Shown here: positions 42,909 to 53,129 of the stretch, piece after piece | Numbering within the stretch: position 1 is the stretch's first letter | Layout of the letters: the number at the start of each line of letters is the position of its first letter | DNA from: Pomphorhynchus laevis | Taxonomy: Eukaryota > Acanthocephala > Palaeacanthocephala > Echinorhynchida > Pomphorhynchidae | Assembly: GCA_012934845.2 (NCBI GenBank) | Contig: WNNJ02001841.1 | Location: forward strand, 49,310 to 113,309 | Length of the DNA: 64,000 nucleotides | Direction: 5' to 3' | The notes under the pieces: model-generated | Database searches by the model: none | Told to the model about the DNA's origin: nothing | Seen by the model: only the letters and a program-made list of their open reading frames with translations | Translations under genes and position numbers: made by a program

Positions 42909-45717
42909 TTTTTCCGATTGTGGCACGATATTATCCTCACAGGTATTGATCTTATTTTTGATACAGCAGGACGCTACTAATCAGTCTGGGTGGGTCTCAT
43001 CAGCTGCTGACCCAGACCTACATTTCACGTTTCGACGCTTATTATCTGCTTTCTCCATTGACTGATGCTGATCGGATTTGAACTCAGGACGTCTGCATCG
43101 TGATTCAACGCAACATCCATTAAGCTGGCTGCTCCGGTGATGTCGATATACATTTCTGTATATTACTTTTGGTAGGGGATCGTATTCTAACGATCTATTA
43201 GAAACCTACCCGATGTGTGTGATCCGCTAGCCGGATCACCCGTTTTTCATGCTGCCACTTGCAATGAATGTTTTTAATTGTATTTGATTGCATCTGTGAG
43301 CTGAAATTTTTCCGATTGTGGCACGATATTATCCTCACAGGTATTGATCTTATTTTTGATACAGCAGGACGCTACTAATCAGTCTGGGTGGGTCTCATCA
43401 GCTGCTGACCCAGACCTACATTTCACGTTTCGACGCTTATTATCTGCTTTCTCCGTTGACTGATGCTGATCGGATTTGAACTCAGGACGTCTGCATCGTG
43501 ATTCAACGCAACATCCATTAAGCTGGCTGCTCCGGTGATGTCGATATACATTTCTGTATATTACTATTTGGTAGGGGATCGTATTCTAACGATCTATTAG
43601 AAACCTACCCGATGTGTGTGATCCGCTAGCCGGATCACCCGTTTTTCATGCTGCCACTTGCAATGAATGTTTTTAATTGTATTTGATTGCATCTGTGAGC
43701 TGAAATTTTTCCGATTGTGGCACGATATTATCCTCACAGGTATTGATCTTATTTTTGATACAGCAGGACGCTACTAATCAGTCTGGGTGGGTCTCATCAG
43801 CTGCTGACCCAGACCTACATTTCACGTTTCGACGCTTATTATCTGCTTTCTCCATTGACTGATGCTGAGCGGATTTGAACTCAGGACGTCTGCATCGTGA
43901 TTCAACGCAACATCCATTAAGCTGGCTGCTCCGGTGATGTCGATATACATTTCTGTATATTACTATTGGTAGGGGATCGTATTCTAACGATCTATTAGAA
44001 ACCTACCCGATGTGTGTGATCCGCTAGCCGGATCACCCGTTTTTCATGCTGCCACTTGCAATGAATGTTTTTAATTGTATTTGATTGCATCTGTGAGCTG
44101 AAATTTTTCCGATTGTGGCACGATATTATCCTCACAGGTATTGATCTTATTTTTGATACAGCAGGACGCTACTAATCAGTCTGGGTGGATCTCATCAGCT
44201 GCTGACCCAGACCTACATTTCACGTTTCGACGCTTATTATCTGCTTTCTCCGTTGACTGATGCTGATCGGATTTAAACTCAGGACGTCTGCATCGTGATT
44301 CAACGCAACATCCATTAAGCTGGCTGCTCCGGTGATGTCGATATACATTTCTGTATATTACTATTGGTAGGGGATCGTATTCTAACGATCTATTAGAAAC
44401 CTACCCGATGTGTGTGATCCGCTAGCCGGATCACCCGTTTTTCATGCTGCCACTTGCAATGAATGTTTTTAATTGTATTTGATTGCATCTGTGAGCTGAA
44501 ATTTTTCCGATTGTGGCACGATATTATCCTCACAGGTATTGATCTTATTTTTGATACAGCAGGACGCTACTAATCAGTCTGGGTGGGTCTCATCAGCTGC
44601 TGACCCAGACCTACATTTCACGTTTCGACGCTTATTATCTGCTTTCTCCGTTGACTGATGCTGATCGGATTTGAACTCAGGACGTCTGCATCGTGATTCA
44701 ACGCAACATCCATTAAGCTGGCTGCTCCGGTGATGTCGATATACATTTCTGTATATTACTATTGGTAGGGGATCGTATTCTAACGATCTATTAGAAACCT
44801 ACCCGATGTGTGTGATCCGCTAGCCGGATCACCCGTTTTTCATGCTGCCACTTGCAATGAATGTTTTTAATTGTGGTGATTGCATCTGTGAGCTGAAATT
44901 TTTCCGATTGTGGCACGATATTATCCTCACAGTTATTGATCTTATTTTTGATACAGCAGGACTCTACTAATCAGTCTGGGTGGATCTCATCAGCTGCTGA
45001 CCCAGACCTACATTTCACGTTTCGACGCTTATTATCTGCTTTCTCCGTTGACTGATGCTGATCGGATTTAAACTCAGGACGTCTGCATCGTGATTCAACG
45101 CAACATCCATTAAGCTGGCTGCTCCGGTGATGTCGATATACATTTCTGTATATTACTATTGGTAGGGGATCGTATTCTAACGATCTATTAGAAACCTACC
45201 CGATGTGTGTGATCCGCTAGCCGGATCACCCGTTTTTCATGCTGCCACTTGCAATGAATGTTTTTAATTGTATTTGATTGCATCTGTGAGCTGAAATTTT
45301 TCCGATTGTGGCACGATATTATCCTCACAGGTATTGATCTTATTTTTGATACAGCAGGACGCTACTAATCAGTCTGGGTGGGTCTCATCAGCTGCTGACC
45401 CAGACCTACATTTCACGTTTCGACGCTTATTATCTGATTTCTCCGTTGACTGATGCTGATCGGATTTGATTTTGATACTGCTGTATCAAAAATAAGATCA
45501 ATACCTGTGAGGATAATATCGTGCCACAATCGGAAAAATTTCAGCTCACAGATGCAATCAAATACAATTAAAAACATTCATTGCAAGTGGCAGCATGAAA
45601 AACGGGTGATCCGGCTAGCGGATCACACACATCGGGTAGGTTTCTAATAGATCGTTAGAATACGATCCCCTACCAATAGTAATATACAGAAATGTATATC
45701 GACATCACCGGAGCAGC

Positions 45718-45771
45718 CAGCTTAATGGATGTTGCGTTGAATCACGATGCAGACGTCCTGAGTTCAAATCC
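45718..45771 (+). promoter_or_regulatory. Internal RNA polymerase III promoter-like A and B boxes in the ribozyme repeat
   Basis: CAGCTTAATGG (45718-45728) matches 9 of 11 positions of the tRNA A box, and GTTCAAATCC (45762-45771) fits the B box GWTCRANNC. The spacing of 33 nt is tRNA-like. Each unit in the array has this pair. The T-stem is not preserved, so this is a tRNA-derived promoter and not a tRNA gene. Confidence 0.6.
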
Positions 45772-45806
45772 GATCAGCATCAGTCAACGGAGAAAGCAGA
45801 TAATAA

Positions 45807-45881
45807 GGGTCGAAACGTGAAATGTAGGTCTGGGTCAGCAGCTGATGAGACCCACCCAGACTGATTAGTAGCGTCCTGCTG
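45807..45881 (+). ncRNA. Hammerhead-like ribozyme with permuted strand order (family i)
   Basis: GGGTC (45807-45811), GAAA with ACGT as stem III 5' (45815-45818), linker GAAATGTAG, GTCTGGGT (45828-45835), CAGCAG (45836-45841), CTGATGA (45842-45848), GACCC (45849-45853), ACCCAGAC (45854-45861), TGATTAGTA, GCGT (45871-45874), C45875, CTGCTG (45876-45881). Stem II GGGTC/GACCC, stem III ACGT/GCGT (one U-G), stem I CAGCAG/CTGCTG, extra helix GTCTGGGT/ACCCAGAC. The cleavage triplet would be GTC. The next plus-strand unit has GCGTC in stem II, one mismatch. Confidence 0.72.
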
Positions 45882-46364
45882 TATCAAAAATAAGATCAAT
45901 ACCTGTGAGGATAATATCGTGCCACAATCGGAAAAATTTCAGCTCACAGATGCAATCAAATACAATTAAAAACATTCATTGCAAGTGGCAGCATGAAAAA
46001 CGGGTGATCCGGCTAGCGGATCACACACATCGGGTAGGTTTCTAATAGATCGTTAGAATACGATCCCCTACCAATAGTAATATACAGAAATGTATATCGA
46101 CATCACCGGAGCAGCCAGCTTAATGGATGTTGCGTTGAATCACGATGCAGACGTCCTGAGTTCAAATCCGATCAGCATCAGTCAACGGAGAAAGCAGATA
46201 ATAAGCGTCGAAACGTGAAATGTAGGTCTGGGTCAGCAGCTGATGAGACCCACCCAGACTGATTAGTAGCGTCCTGCTGTATCAAAAATAAGATCAATAC
46301 CTGTGAGGATAATATCGTGCCACAATCGGAAAAATTTCAGCTCACAGATGCAATCAAATACAAT

Positions 46365-46374
46365 ATATAGATAT
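46365..46374. repeat. Target site duplication, right copy
   Basis: ATATAGATAT, the partner of 42899-42908. Confidence 0.65.
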
Positions 46375-46389
46375 GTAATATATACAACT

Positions 46390-47180
46390 ATACAACTAAG
46401 ATAAACGGCTTAGTAATCAATGTTAGTAAATGTCGACGTATGAGAATTGTTCAATCCCGATTACCGTCCCCTTCTTATCAATTCAGCTCAAGAGTTATCG
46501 AAATAGTAAATCACTTTACTGATCTAGGTGTTGTTATCTCCTCCAATTTAAAATCTCGTCTTCATTCTTCTGCGATTATTGCAAAATACCGCAGAATTTT
46601 AGAATTTCTTCATCGAAACGTTGGATGGCTTGAGCCAAAGGCTTTACGCATTGTATATTCGAGTCTATTAAAATCAAATATGCTCTATGCATCTCACGCG
46701 ACATACCCCCAATTGAAATCAGAATTGAGTGAATTCGACAGCATTTTGAAAAGAGCCACGAACTTGGTTCCGGCAACTCGCTCGATTCCTTATCCAGTTA
46801 GACTAGAGACGTTGGGTATAAGATCTATTGAATGCGATCTATTGAACACTAGATCTTACACTAGTGTGGATGTCGCTGCGCGTGCCTAACCATCCGTGTA
46901 AGCAGCTGTTCTGTCTTCGTGAATCCTCAATGTTACGTGGACGCGAGCTATGTTTGAAGCATCGCTCAAGGCATCGAGCAAATTGTACGACAGTGATCGA
47001 TCGCGTATGTAAACGATGGAATGGATTATCACCTGGTGTGATCAACAGCTCTTCTGCTGTGCAATTCAAAAAACGCCTAAAGCTTGACCTCTTGAACTCT
47101 TGATGTTTTTTTTTCGTTTTTTTTAATTCGATGTAATACTTCCTTACGGGCTTCAGCTCCCTTGGAAGTCGACATATAAT
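46390..47180 (+). mobile_element. LINE F: 5'-truncated 3' end of an endonuclease-type LINE
   Basis: The copy starts inside RT motif D (NGLVINVSKCRR-like, from about 46397) and runs to the 3' untranslated region near 47180. Its left end lies next to the ribozyme array, which is consistent with ordinary LINE 5' truncation. Confidence 0.75.
46440..47103 (+). pseudogene. LINE F RT thumb and C-terminal region
   Basis: Two frames (46440-46889 and 46864-47103) are separated by one frameshift. HFTDLGVVISSNLKSRLHSS is the motif E region. LLKSNMLYASHATYPQ and FDSILKRATNLVP are the usual C-terminal segments, ending with RWNGLSPGVINSSSAVQFKK. They are homologous to the corresponding parts of LINEs E and H. 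Confidence 0.75.
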
Positions 47181-47509
47181 AATTATAAATTAATTCAATG
47201 ATTTCAAATCGTATTTCCTTAGAAATATCTACGTAATTCAATATTACATTTATAAAAATCTAAGTCATCTCTAAATTTTGAATTTGGTAATTTCAACTTA
47301 ATAAATCAGATCATATATCTGAGTCTACGTATTTAATATAATTGTAAAATAAAAAATGCTAAATCAAAATTTAATAATTAAATAGTAAATAAGTAAATAA
47401 TTACTAATAATAAAGAATTGTTATAAAAAACGAAATATATATATTTTAATATTATAATATTGTAGCAACATTTAGATTTCTCTCGCTTTTCTAGAAGAGC
47501 GGATGCTCA

Positions 47510-47625
47510 CATAATATAAAAAGTGTATCTATTAAGTGAATCTAAAAGTGTATCCAAAAAGTGTATCTATTAAGTGAATCTAAAAGTTTATCCAAAAAGT
47601 GTATCTAAAAAGTAAATACTAAAAC
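47510..47625 (+). repeat. Short tandem repeat, about 41-bp unit
   Basis: AAGTGTATCTATTAAGTGAA and TCTAAAAGTGTATCCAAAA recur two to three times in a row. Confidence 0.7.
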
Positions 47626-47879
47626 CATTCAAAGATCTCACTCATCGATATAAACGTATGAGGAGTAACACGTAATTGTGGAATTCAGAGCTCAATTGAG
47701 GATTTTTTGTGAATCGTGAAGCATTTGTGATCAAATGAGAGAAACAATAATAATAATTTTTTACAGAAGATACTTTATTACCAGCATACAGAGAATTGGT
47801 CACCCTTAAATGAGCCGTTACCTTGTTAACGATATTTAAAATGCAATGTTCACGTTGGAATTGATACGGCTGTTTGCCT

Positions 47880-48745
47880 CAAGTGGCCTTAGGAATTAGG
47901 GTTATCAGTAACCCCGATGAGCAACGGTCTGTTTAACGTCGATCTCGCAGCCTTTACGCACATTGACACAGCTTTTGCCAATTTTATTCAAATCATTGAG
48001 CGCATTGAGCTGACAATTTCGTTGTATAGTGAACGTCCTGTCGGCTTTATGCTTAGATATACGTTTTAGTAATGACTGTGCGCCCTGACCAAGTCCTCCA
48101 TTTGACGCAAGAACCACTGGGGAGAAACCTGCTCTTTCAAATTGCGCTACGCGTTCACCGTATTTTGCGACCTTTCTCGATTCGTGGTAGTAGAACGGGC
48201 TCTCCACAGAGCTGACAGGGTAGAACGGAGCCCAATGGCTAAACACTTTCAAGTATTGACCGCTCTGTCCTATCTCCGTATAATATTAGCTCTTGCATTC
48301 TTGTTCTCTAGTCCTTGTTATGTTCTCGAACACGGTTTCAGGCGGGATCTGCTGAAGTAAAGGTTCAATTGCTACCGCACAACAGGTAGAGCTAAGTTCT
48401 TTCGCAAAATAATCACGAATTATATTGTGTCTTATCGTTGGCAGTCCACCAGATTGGCAAGCTTGTGCATGACATGTGCTGAATCGTTGGCCACATGGAC
48501 AAAAAGCTGGTGCATTGGGAGGGTGCCAACAATATCTGAATGCGAGTGCGTCTTGGAATTGATTTTTACTCAAGTGATTTTTTAGGTATCCTGACGGCCG
48601 CGCAGATAACCAGGTGAATGCTCCCTTTACCGATGCAAAAGTTAAACACTTGTTACTGCCCTCATCGCTGCAACACGTTATTTCATTTTTCAGGTTTTCA
48701 TCGGATTTTGTTTTCGCTAGCTTAATTTCGCGCAAAATTCGAATC
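47880..48745 (-). mobile_element. LINE G: 3' fragment of a restriction-endonuclease-type LINE
   Basis: Two minus-strand frames (48735-48286 and 48252-47905) hold the C-terminal part of the same LINE type as 32.3-35.3 kb: FCPCGQRFSTCHAQACQSGG is the knuckle, IRHNIIRDYFAKEL and IEPLLQQIPPET the endonuclease start, and FYYHESRKVAKYGERVAQFE plus GFSPVVLASNGG the later part. One break separates them. The RT is absent, so the copy is 5'-truncated. Confidence 0.78.
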
Positions 48746-49135
48746 TGTCTAGGTTAAAGTTCGTCATCCACAAGATCATCCAGGTCGAGACATCAAGTAA
48801 GACCATCCCTATTCCGCTTCTGCCCTTCTGAACGGTGATCGAATGCCCAGACCTCCAACTCATACTGGCAAATATAACATCGCCTTAACATGGCAGTTGT
48901 GGGAAACACCAGTTGACGCTGCAATTAACTTTGAATTCAAGAATTGAGATAGGCGATCATAATTTCCCCCGGTCCAACTGCAAGTGCGTTGGACGAAAGA
49001 CCACTTGAATTGAATAGCTTGTGTCAGAGCAACAAAAGCTATGTGGGGATCTTAATAATAATATTTTTTAATGTGAATTTATTACGAATTAAAAGTAACG
49101 AATTAAAATTATTACGAATTAAAATCAATGAGGAA

Positions 49136-49840
49136 ATGGCAAAACAATCAACAAAGAAATCAGGGCATTTAAGTCTCAAGATAGAGTGCGTTAACGAATA
49201 TTGTGATCTATGGACGACGGTCAGTGTTTTATCTAGTAAAACAGATACATTCCCTGATAAAAAATTCTTCTGCGGTTTCTGTTGTGCTGAGATGTTCAGT
49301 AAGTGTTCTTCGTCGTCGAAACTCACATCAACGAACAATGACACAAAGACCGCAGTGACCTCTGGAAATTCAGGAGCGGCGACTGATCGTGAATTGGATG
49401 CGCTTACTACCGATGATGCTGATGATGAGTGTCGCATAGTGTATGGTAATTTACCGAGGTATTCGTCACAGAATACCTCTCCTTGTCCAAGGAACAACGT
49501 TACTATATTGCGACATACCGATTCGGCATTTGAAGAGAGGTTGATACAGAACATCGCCACGGCAAGTTTAGTACTGGTACATGAGAGTTCACGTGAATCC
49601 AACGAAACTCCTGACAAATTTTCAACCGGGAAGTTGCCTAGTGCTGTGTCATCTAAGTTCGAATCTTCCTATAAAGTGATTAAGGAAAATCGTAGCGTTT
49701 CTAGAGACAGATGCATTCTTTTTGCAAATCTATCTGAGTCTAATTTATTTGTTGCGCATGAACAGGTTAACGATGATATTAGTGCGGTAAGGGCAGTTAT
49801 GAATAAAATATTCCATGACAATGATAAAGGTTGTGGTTGA
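49136..49840 (+). CDS. LINE H ORF1 protein
   Basis: The ATG at 49136 (MAKQSTKKSGHLSLKIEC) is preferred over the upstream in-frame one because the conserved motif starts here. KIECVNEYCDLWTTV and FPDKKFFCGFCCAEMF form the C-x4-C ... C-x2-C motif. A Ser/Asp-rich middle follows, then RDRCILFANLSES and NDDISAVRAVMNKIF as in LINEs B and E. The reading goes on in another frame to 50063. Confidence 0.72.
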   Translation: MAKQSTKKSGHLSLKIECVNEYCDLWTTVSVLSSKTDTFPDKKFFCGFCCAEMFSKCSSSSKLTSTNNDTKTAVTSGNSGAATDRELDALTTDDADDECRIVYGNLPRYSSQNTSPCPRNNVTILRHTDSAFEERLIQNIATASLVLVHESSRESNETPDKFSTGKLPSAVSSKFESSYKVIKENRSVSRDRCILFANLSESNLFVAHEQVNDDISAVRAVMNKIFHDNDKGCG

Positions 49841-50192
49841 TACGTCTACTCAAGCTAACCATATATTTAGTCGGGCTAATCGTCTAGAAAGGAACTCGGT
49901 ACGTATTATGAGAGATCTGTCTTTTGATAATTATGTAAAACTGAAAAATGCGCAGGAAGAGCCGCACAAGCCTCTGTTATCTGGCGAGGAGGATCTATGC
50001 ATTAGAAATTTTCGAGTTCTCTGTCGGAAGCCATTTGTTCGTTGGAAGCCATTCGAACTGTAGATACGTTGGTATCCTCTAACTCGTTTGGGTCTTTGAT
50101 TACAGTACATGAAACAGACAGTCAACTTCGAGAATCTTCATCTTTCATAAAAATTGCATTTACAAATGTACGTAGCGCGGTTAATAAGTTAG

Positions 50193-51614
50193 ATGAGATT
50201 AGGTATTGGATACGTTGTCATGACGTCAAAGTCATTGGAATTTGCGAAAGTTGGTTTCACTCTGACATATCTGATGATGTGGTTCATATCCATAAATTCG
50301 TTCTCTATAGATCTGATCGTGCACGTGGACGCGGTGGTGGCCTTATATGTGCATGTGAGTCTGACTGTTAGTTCGACGGTAAAATTCGTTGATGATTCAT
50401 GTTCCGCTGTGGCACTACAATTGAGCATTATTTATTCTAATAGTGCACTAATCACTTTATGCATAGTATATCGTGATCCGTGCGCAGCATCGTTCGCCCT
50501 TCTTGATGGAGATTTCAACATACATGCGTACAATTCTGATGTGCATACTGTTGCCCCAGCTGACAAATTTACGGCGTCATTGTCAAATTTGTTGTATGAC
50601 GATATGTTGCTTATTCAACATGTCAATTTTGATACTAATTTTTCTGCAGGATCGTCATCGATGATTGATCTGCTGTTTTCTAAACTTGATTCCGATATTT
50701 TTTCACTGGACAAAGAGCCTCTGATTAGTTCAAGAGATCATGTGATAGTCAAATTTAGGATTCCTCTTATGTCGAACGGATCACACTATGTAGAGAGAGT
50801 TGTGAAGCGTGTATGGAAAGCGATTCCAGAAAATGTGATAATTGAATATGCTAGAAAGATTTATTTTGTTTGTAATGATCGTGATGTTGAGAGTATTTGG
50901 CAGTCTATCAAAAAGAGGATATTTCAAGTTCTCGATAAATTTGCTGGCATGCGTATATTTACTAAGCGCAAAATGTCTTATAAACCGTCGTGGTTCGATA
51001 GTGAACTAAAGCGTCTTATTCAATTAAGAAATAAAGCGTGGAGTCGTAGTAAAAAGAGTGTAGATTTAAATAGTGAATACAAACGAATTCGTAATGAATA
51101 CAATCGCTTAAAATCGCAGAAGAGATATGTGTACGAGAATGATATTGATATGTCTCTAAAACACACACCCAAACGATTTTGGAGTTACGTTAGTCGATTA
51201 AAAGTATCGAAATCTAGTGTTCGAAGCATTCGTTTCGGAAATGAATTTATAGACGACCCAATGAAAGTTGCTGAAGTGTTTGCTGATGTGTTTGCGCTAA
51301 CTTCGAGTGAAGGTATTGCTTCTAGAGTCGATAATTTTGATAGCTCATCCATATGTCAGAGTCCATACATAGTTGTATCGACGGAGGAAGTTGAAATAGA
51401 GTTGTCGAAGTTATCTAAACCAGTGGCAGCTGGCCCTGACGATATCCCAAATTACGTATTTAATCTTTTAAAATGCATACTGTCGTATCCGCTTTCAAAG
51501 ATATTAAACGTTTCTCTTAGTTCGTCAATTATTCCAAATGATTGGAAATCAGCGATCGTTGTACCACTTCCGAAAACAAAGAAGGTTCGTGATATAGATG
51601 GATCTAACCTATAA
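50193..51614 (+). CDS. LINE H endonuclease C-terminal part, linker and RT start
   Basis: 473 codons. The first ~80 codons are partly out of frame with the true endonuclease start, which reads in 50042-50371 (VIGICESWF, GRGGGLICAC). Here LLDGDFNIHAYNSD is the GDFN motif and SSRDHVIVKF the SDH-like motif. The linker RNEYNRLKSQKRYVYEND follows, then SKPVAAGPDDIPNYVFNLLK and WKSAIVVPLPKTKK (pre-RT and motif 1). Confidence 0.78.
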   Translation: MRLGIGYVVMTSKSLEFAKVGFTLTYLMMWFISINSFSIDLIVHVDAVVALYVHVSLTVSSTVKFVDDSCSAVALQLSIIYSNSALITLCIVYRDPCAASFALLDGDFNIHAYNSDVHTVAPADKFTASLSNLLYDDMLLIQHVNFDTNFSAGSSSMIDLLFSKLDSDIFSLDKEPLISSRDHVIVKFRIPLMSNGSHYVERVVKRVWKAIPENVIIEYARKIYFVCNDRDVESIWQSIKKRIFQVLDKFAGMRIFTKRKMSYKPSWFDSELKRLIQLRNKAWSRSKKSVDLNSEYKRIRNEYNRLKSQKRYVYENDIDMSLKHTPKRFWSYVSRLKVSKSSVRSIRFGNEFIDDPMKVAEVFADVFALTSSEGIASRVDNFDSSSICQSPYIVVSTEEVEIELSKLSKPVAAGPDDIPNYVFNLLKCILSYPLSKILNVSLSSSIIPNDWKSAIVVPLPKTKKVRDIDGSNL

Positions 51615-51732
51615 GTTTAACATCCACTGTAAGCAAGGTACTTAAGAGAATTGTCCACAGAAGGTTAGTTAGCATATTAAACTCAAGAAACTACTTAAGT
51701 GACTCGCAACATGGTTTTTGAAATAAACGCTC

Positions 51733-52486
51733 ATGCCTACGAATACTTTATGTGCTCGTGAACAATGGGCTGACGCAATTGCAGGTGGTGCCATTGTGAA
51801 TGTCGTCTATTTGGATTTATCCAAGGCATTTGACCGCGTTCCACAAATTGAGTTGATAAAAATTCTAGAGTCAATTAATGTAAATTATCACCAAACCCGC
51901 TGGATCAAGCATTTCCTGGATGGTCGGCATTTTTGTGTAAGAGTAGGGAAATGTTTTGTCATCTCAACACAGTGTTGAACATGGAGTACTACAAGGAACA
52001 GTTCTCGGACCACTATTATTTTGCATTTTTATTAATGAGCTGTTGAAATTGCTAAAAGTACCGCACTTAGCACATGCGGACCATTTGAAGTTGTGGAATA
52101 TTATCTCGACCGAACGAGACTGCTTGGCATTGGAGCGAGACTTGGATTTAGAACATAAATGGAGTCTTAGTACAGGAGTATCCCTTAACTTGGGAAAGTG
52201 CAAGAATATGAGATTGGGTCGTGGATGCAAAAGTTACTATAACTACGTAATAGGTGCAAATGAACTCGAGGTAGTCACATTTCACCGCGATCTTGGGATT
52301 CTGATTGATTCATCCTTAAAGACACGACGTCATTATGATGTTCAGCTCCGCAAGGCTAGAAAAATGATGCACACTATCAAAAATTGCTTTCTAAGGATAA
52401 CTTCATCTTCGCTCAGGGTGTTGTTTAATTCGTTAGTGCGACCTATTCTTGAGTATTGCTCTCCATCATGTTTTCCATGTACCTGA
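51733..52486 (+). pseudogene. LINE H RT palm
   Basis: Two overlapping frames. NVVYLDLSKAFDRVPQIEL is motif A and GVLQGTVLGPLLFCIFINEL motif B. Motif C reads LAHADHLKLW where FADDLKLW is expected, so the second catalytic Asp is His: the copy's RT would be dead. LNLGKCKNMRLG is motif D and HRDLGILIDSSLK motif E. Confidence 0.8.
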
Positions 52487-52492
52487 AGTGAA

Positions 52493-52897
52493 TTGAATGC
52501 CGTCAATGTGGTTCTTCGTCGTATCACGCGTCTATGTCCAGACTGTAAAAAATTATCATATCCTTGTCGACTCAAAGTGATCGGAATGCTCAATATGAGG
52601 GTAAGGCTACTGTTTCTCGATTTGATTGCAACGTGGAAATTACTGCACAAATGTGATGGATACCCTTCAAGTGTTGTAACATGTCGTATTGATCGATCAA
52701 GCAGGTATCATTCGATGACTATTTTCAAGAAGCATACAGGGAAACTACCGCCGATCACACAATTGTCAAGGTGTGTGGTTAATTTGTGGAATAGCCTTCC
52801 TGGGAATATTGTTGCTTCTGAAACGCTGATTGTATTCAAGAAGCGATTGCGGATGTTCCTGGAACAAATAGATTACATGAATATATTTTATCCCTGA
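52493..52897 (+). pseudogene. LINE H C-terminal region
   Basis: AVNVVLRRITRLCPDCKKLS, YPCRLKVIGMLNMRVRLLFL and VNLWNSLPGNIVASETLIVF match the C-terminal segments found in LINEs E and F. Confidence 0.7.
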
Positions 52898-53129
52898 TTA
52901 TCTTTTTTGATGTGAGCAGACTGAACAGCCATAACGGCTTTGTCGTGTATAATAATTTTAAATGCAATAAAAGGTCCCATAGCGGGCAACAGTATAAGTG
53001 AGCAGAGATAATAATAAGGATTTTCTTAAACAACTATATAACCGATAATAACTAAAAAACATCTAAGAGCAAAACAGTACAAGAAATCTACAAAAAATTT
53101 TGTCCAGTCTTACAACAAATTTCTAAGGA

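Larger units (their letters stand above)
42909..46364. mobile_element. Inverted multimer of a 398-bp ribozyme repeat (family i), about nine units
   Basis: On the minus strand, six full units and a partial one lie head to tail (unit marker TCCGATTGTGG at 42913, 43311, 43710, 44108, 44506, 44903, 45301). At about 45470 the orientation flips and two full plus-strand units (45478-45875, 45876-46273) and a 91-bp partial follow. Units are about 97-99% alike, so the array is young. Each unit holds a tRNA-like A/B box pair and a permuted hammerhead, and is highly self-complementary (GTGATCCG/CGGATCAC, TTCTAA/TTAGAA, TATAC/GTATA). The whole array is flanked by ATATAGATAT at 42899-42908 and 46365-46374. 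The best match is a retrozyme or SINE-like element of the kind thought to be moved by PLE enzymes. Confidence 0.85.
48990..52985 (+). mobile_element. LINE H: endonuclease-type LINE, nearly full length
   Basis: ORF1 (49136-50063, two frames), endonuclease plus linker plus RT start (50042-51614, two frames), RT core (51733-52486) and C-terminal region (52493-52897), then a 3' region near GTCGTGTATAATAATTTTAA. It is the same group as LINEs B, E and F. Several frame breaks make it non-autonomous. Confidence 0.82.

Noticed and set aside
45718-45790. tRNA genes within each array unit
   Set aside because: A and B boxes match but T-arm and acceptor pairings fail; these are promoter-like relics.
45807-45851. 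Ordinary type II hammerhead (stem I as a closed hairpin between GTA and CTGATGA)
   Set aside because: The bases after the candidate cut (GGTCTG) do not pair with those before CTGATGA (CAGCAG) in any family; the downstream CTGCTG does.
42909-46364. HDV-like ribozyme on the strand opposite to the hammerhead reading
   Set aside because: The nested helices can be drawn with HDV-like topology, but the catalytic C in the J4/2 region and P1.1 are absent, while all hammerhead core bases are present on the other strand.
42909-46364. CRISPR array
   Set aside because: Units are 398 bp and uniform with no repeat-spacer pattern, and the DNA is eukaryotic.
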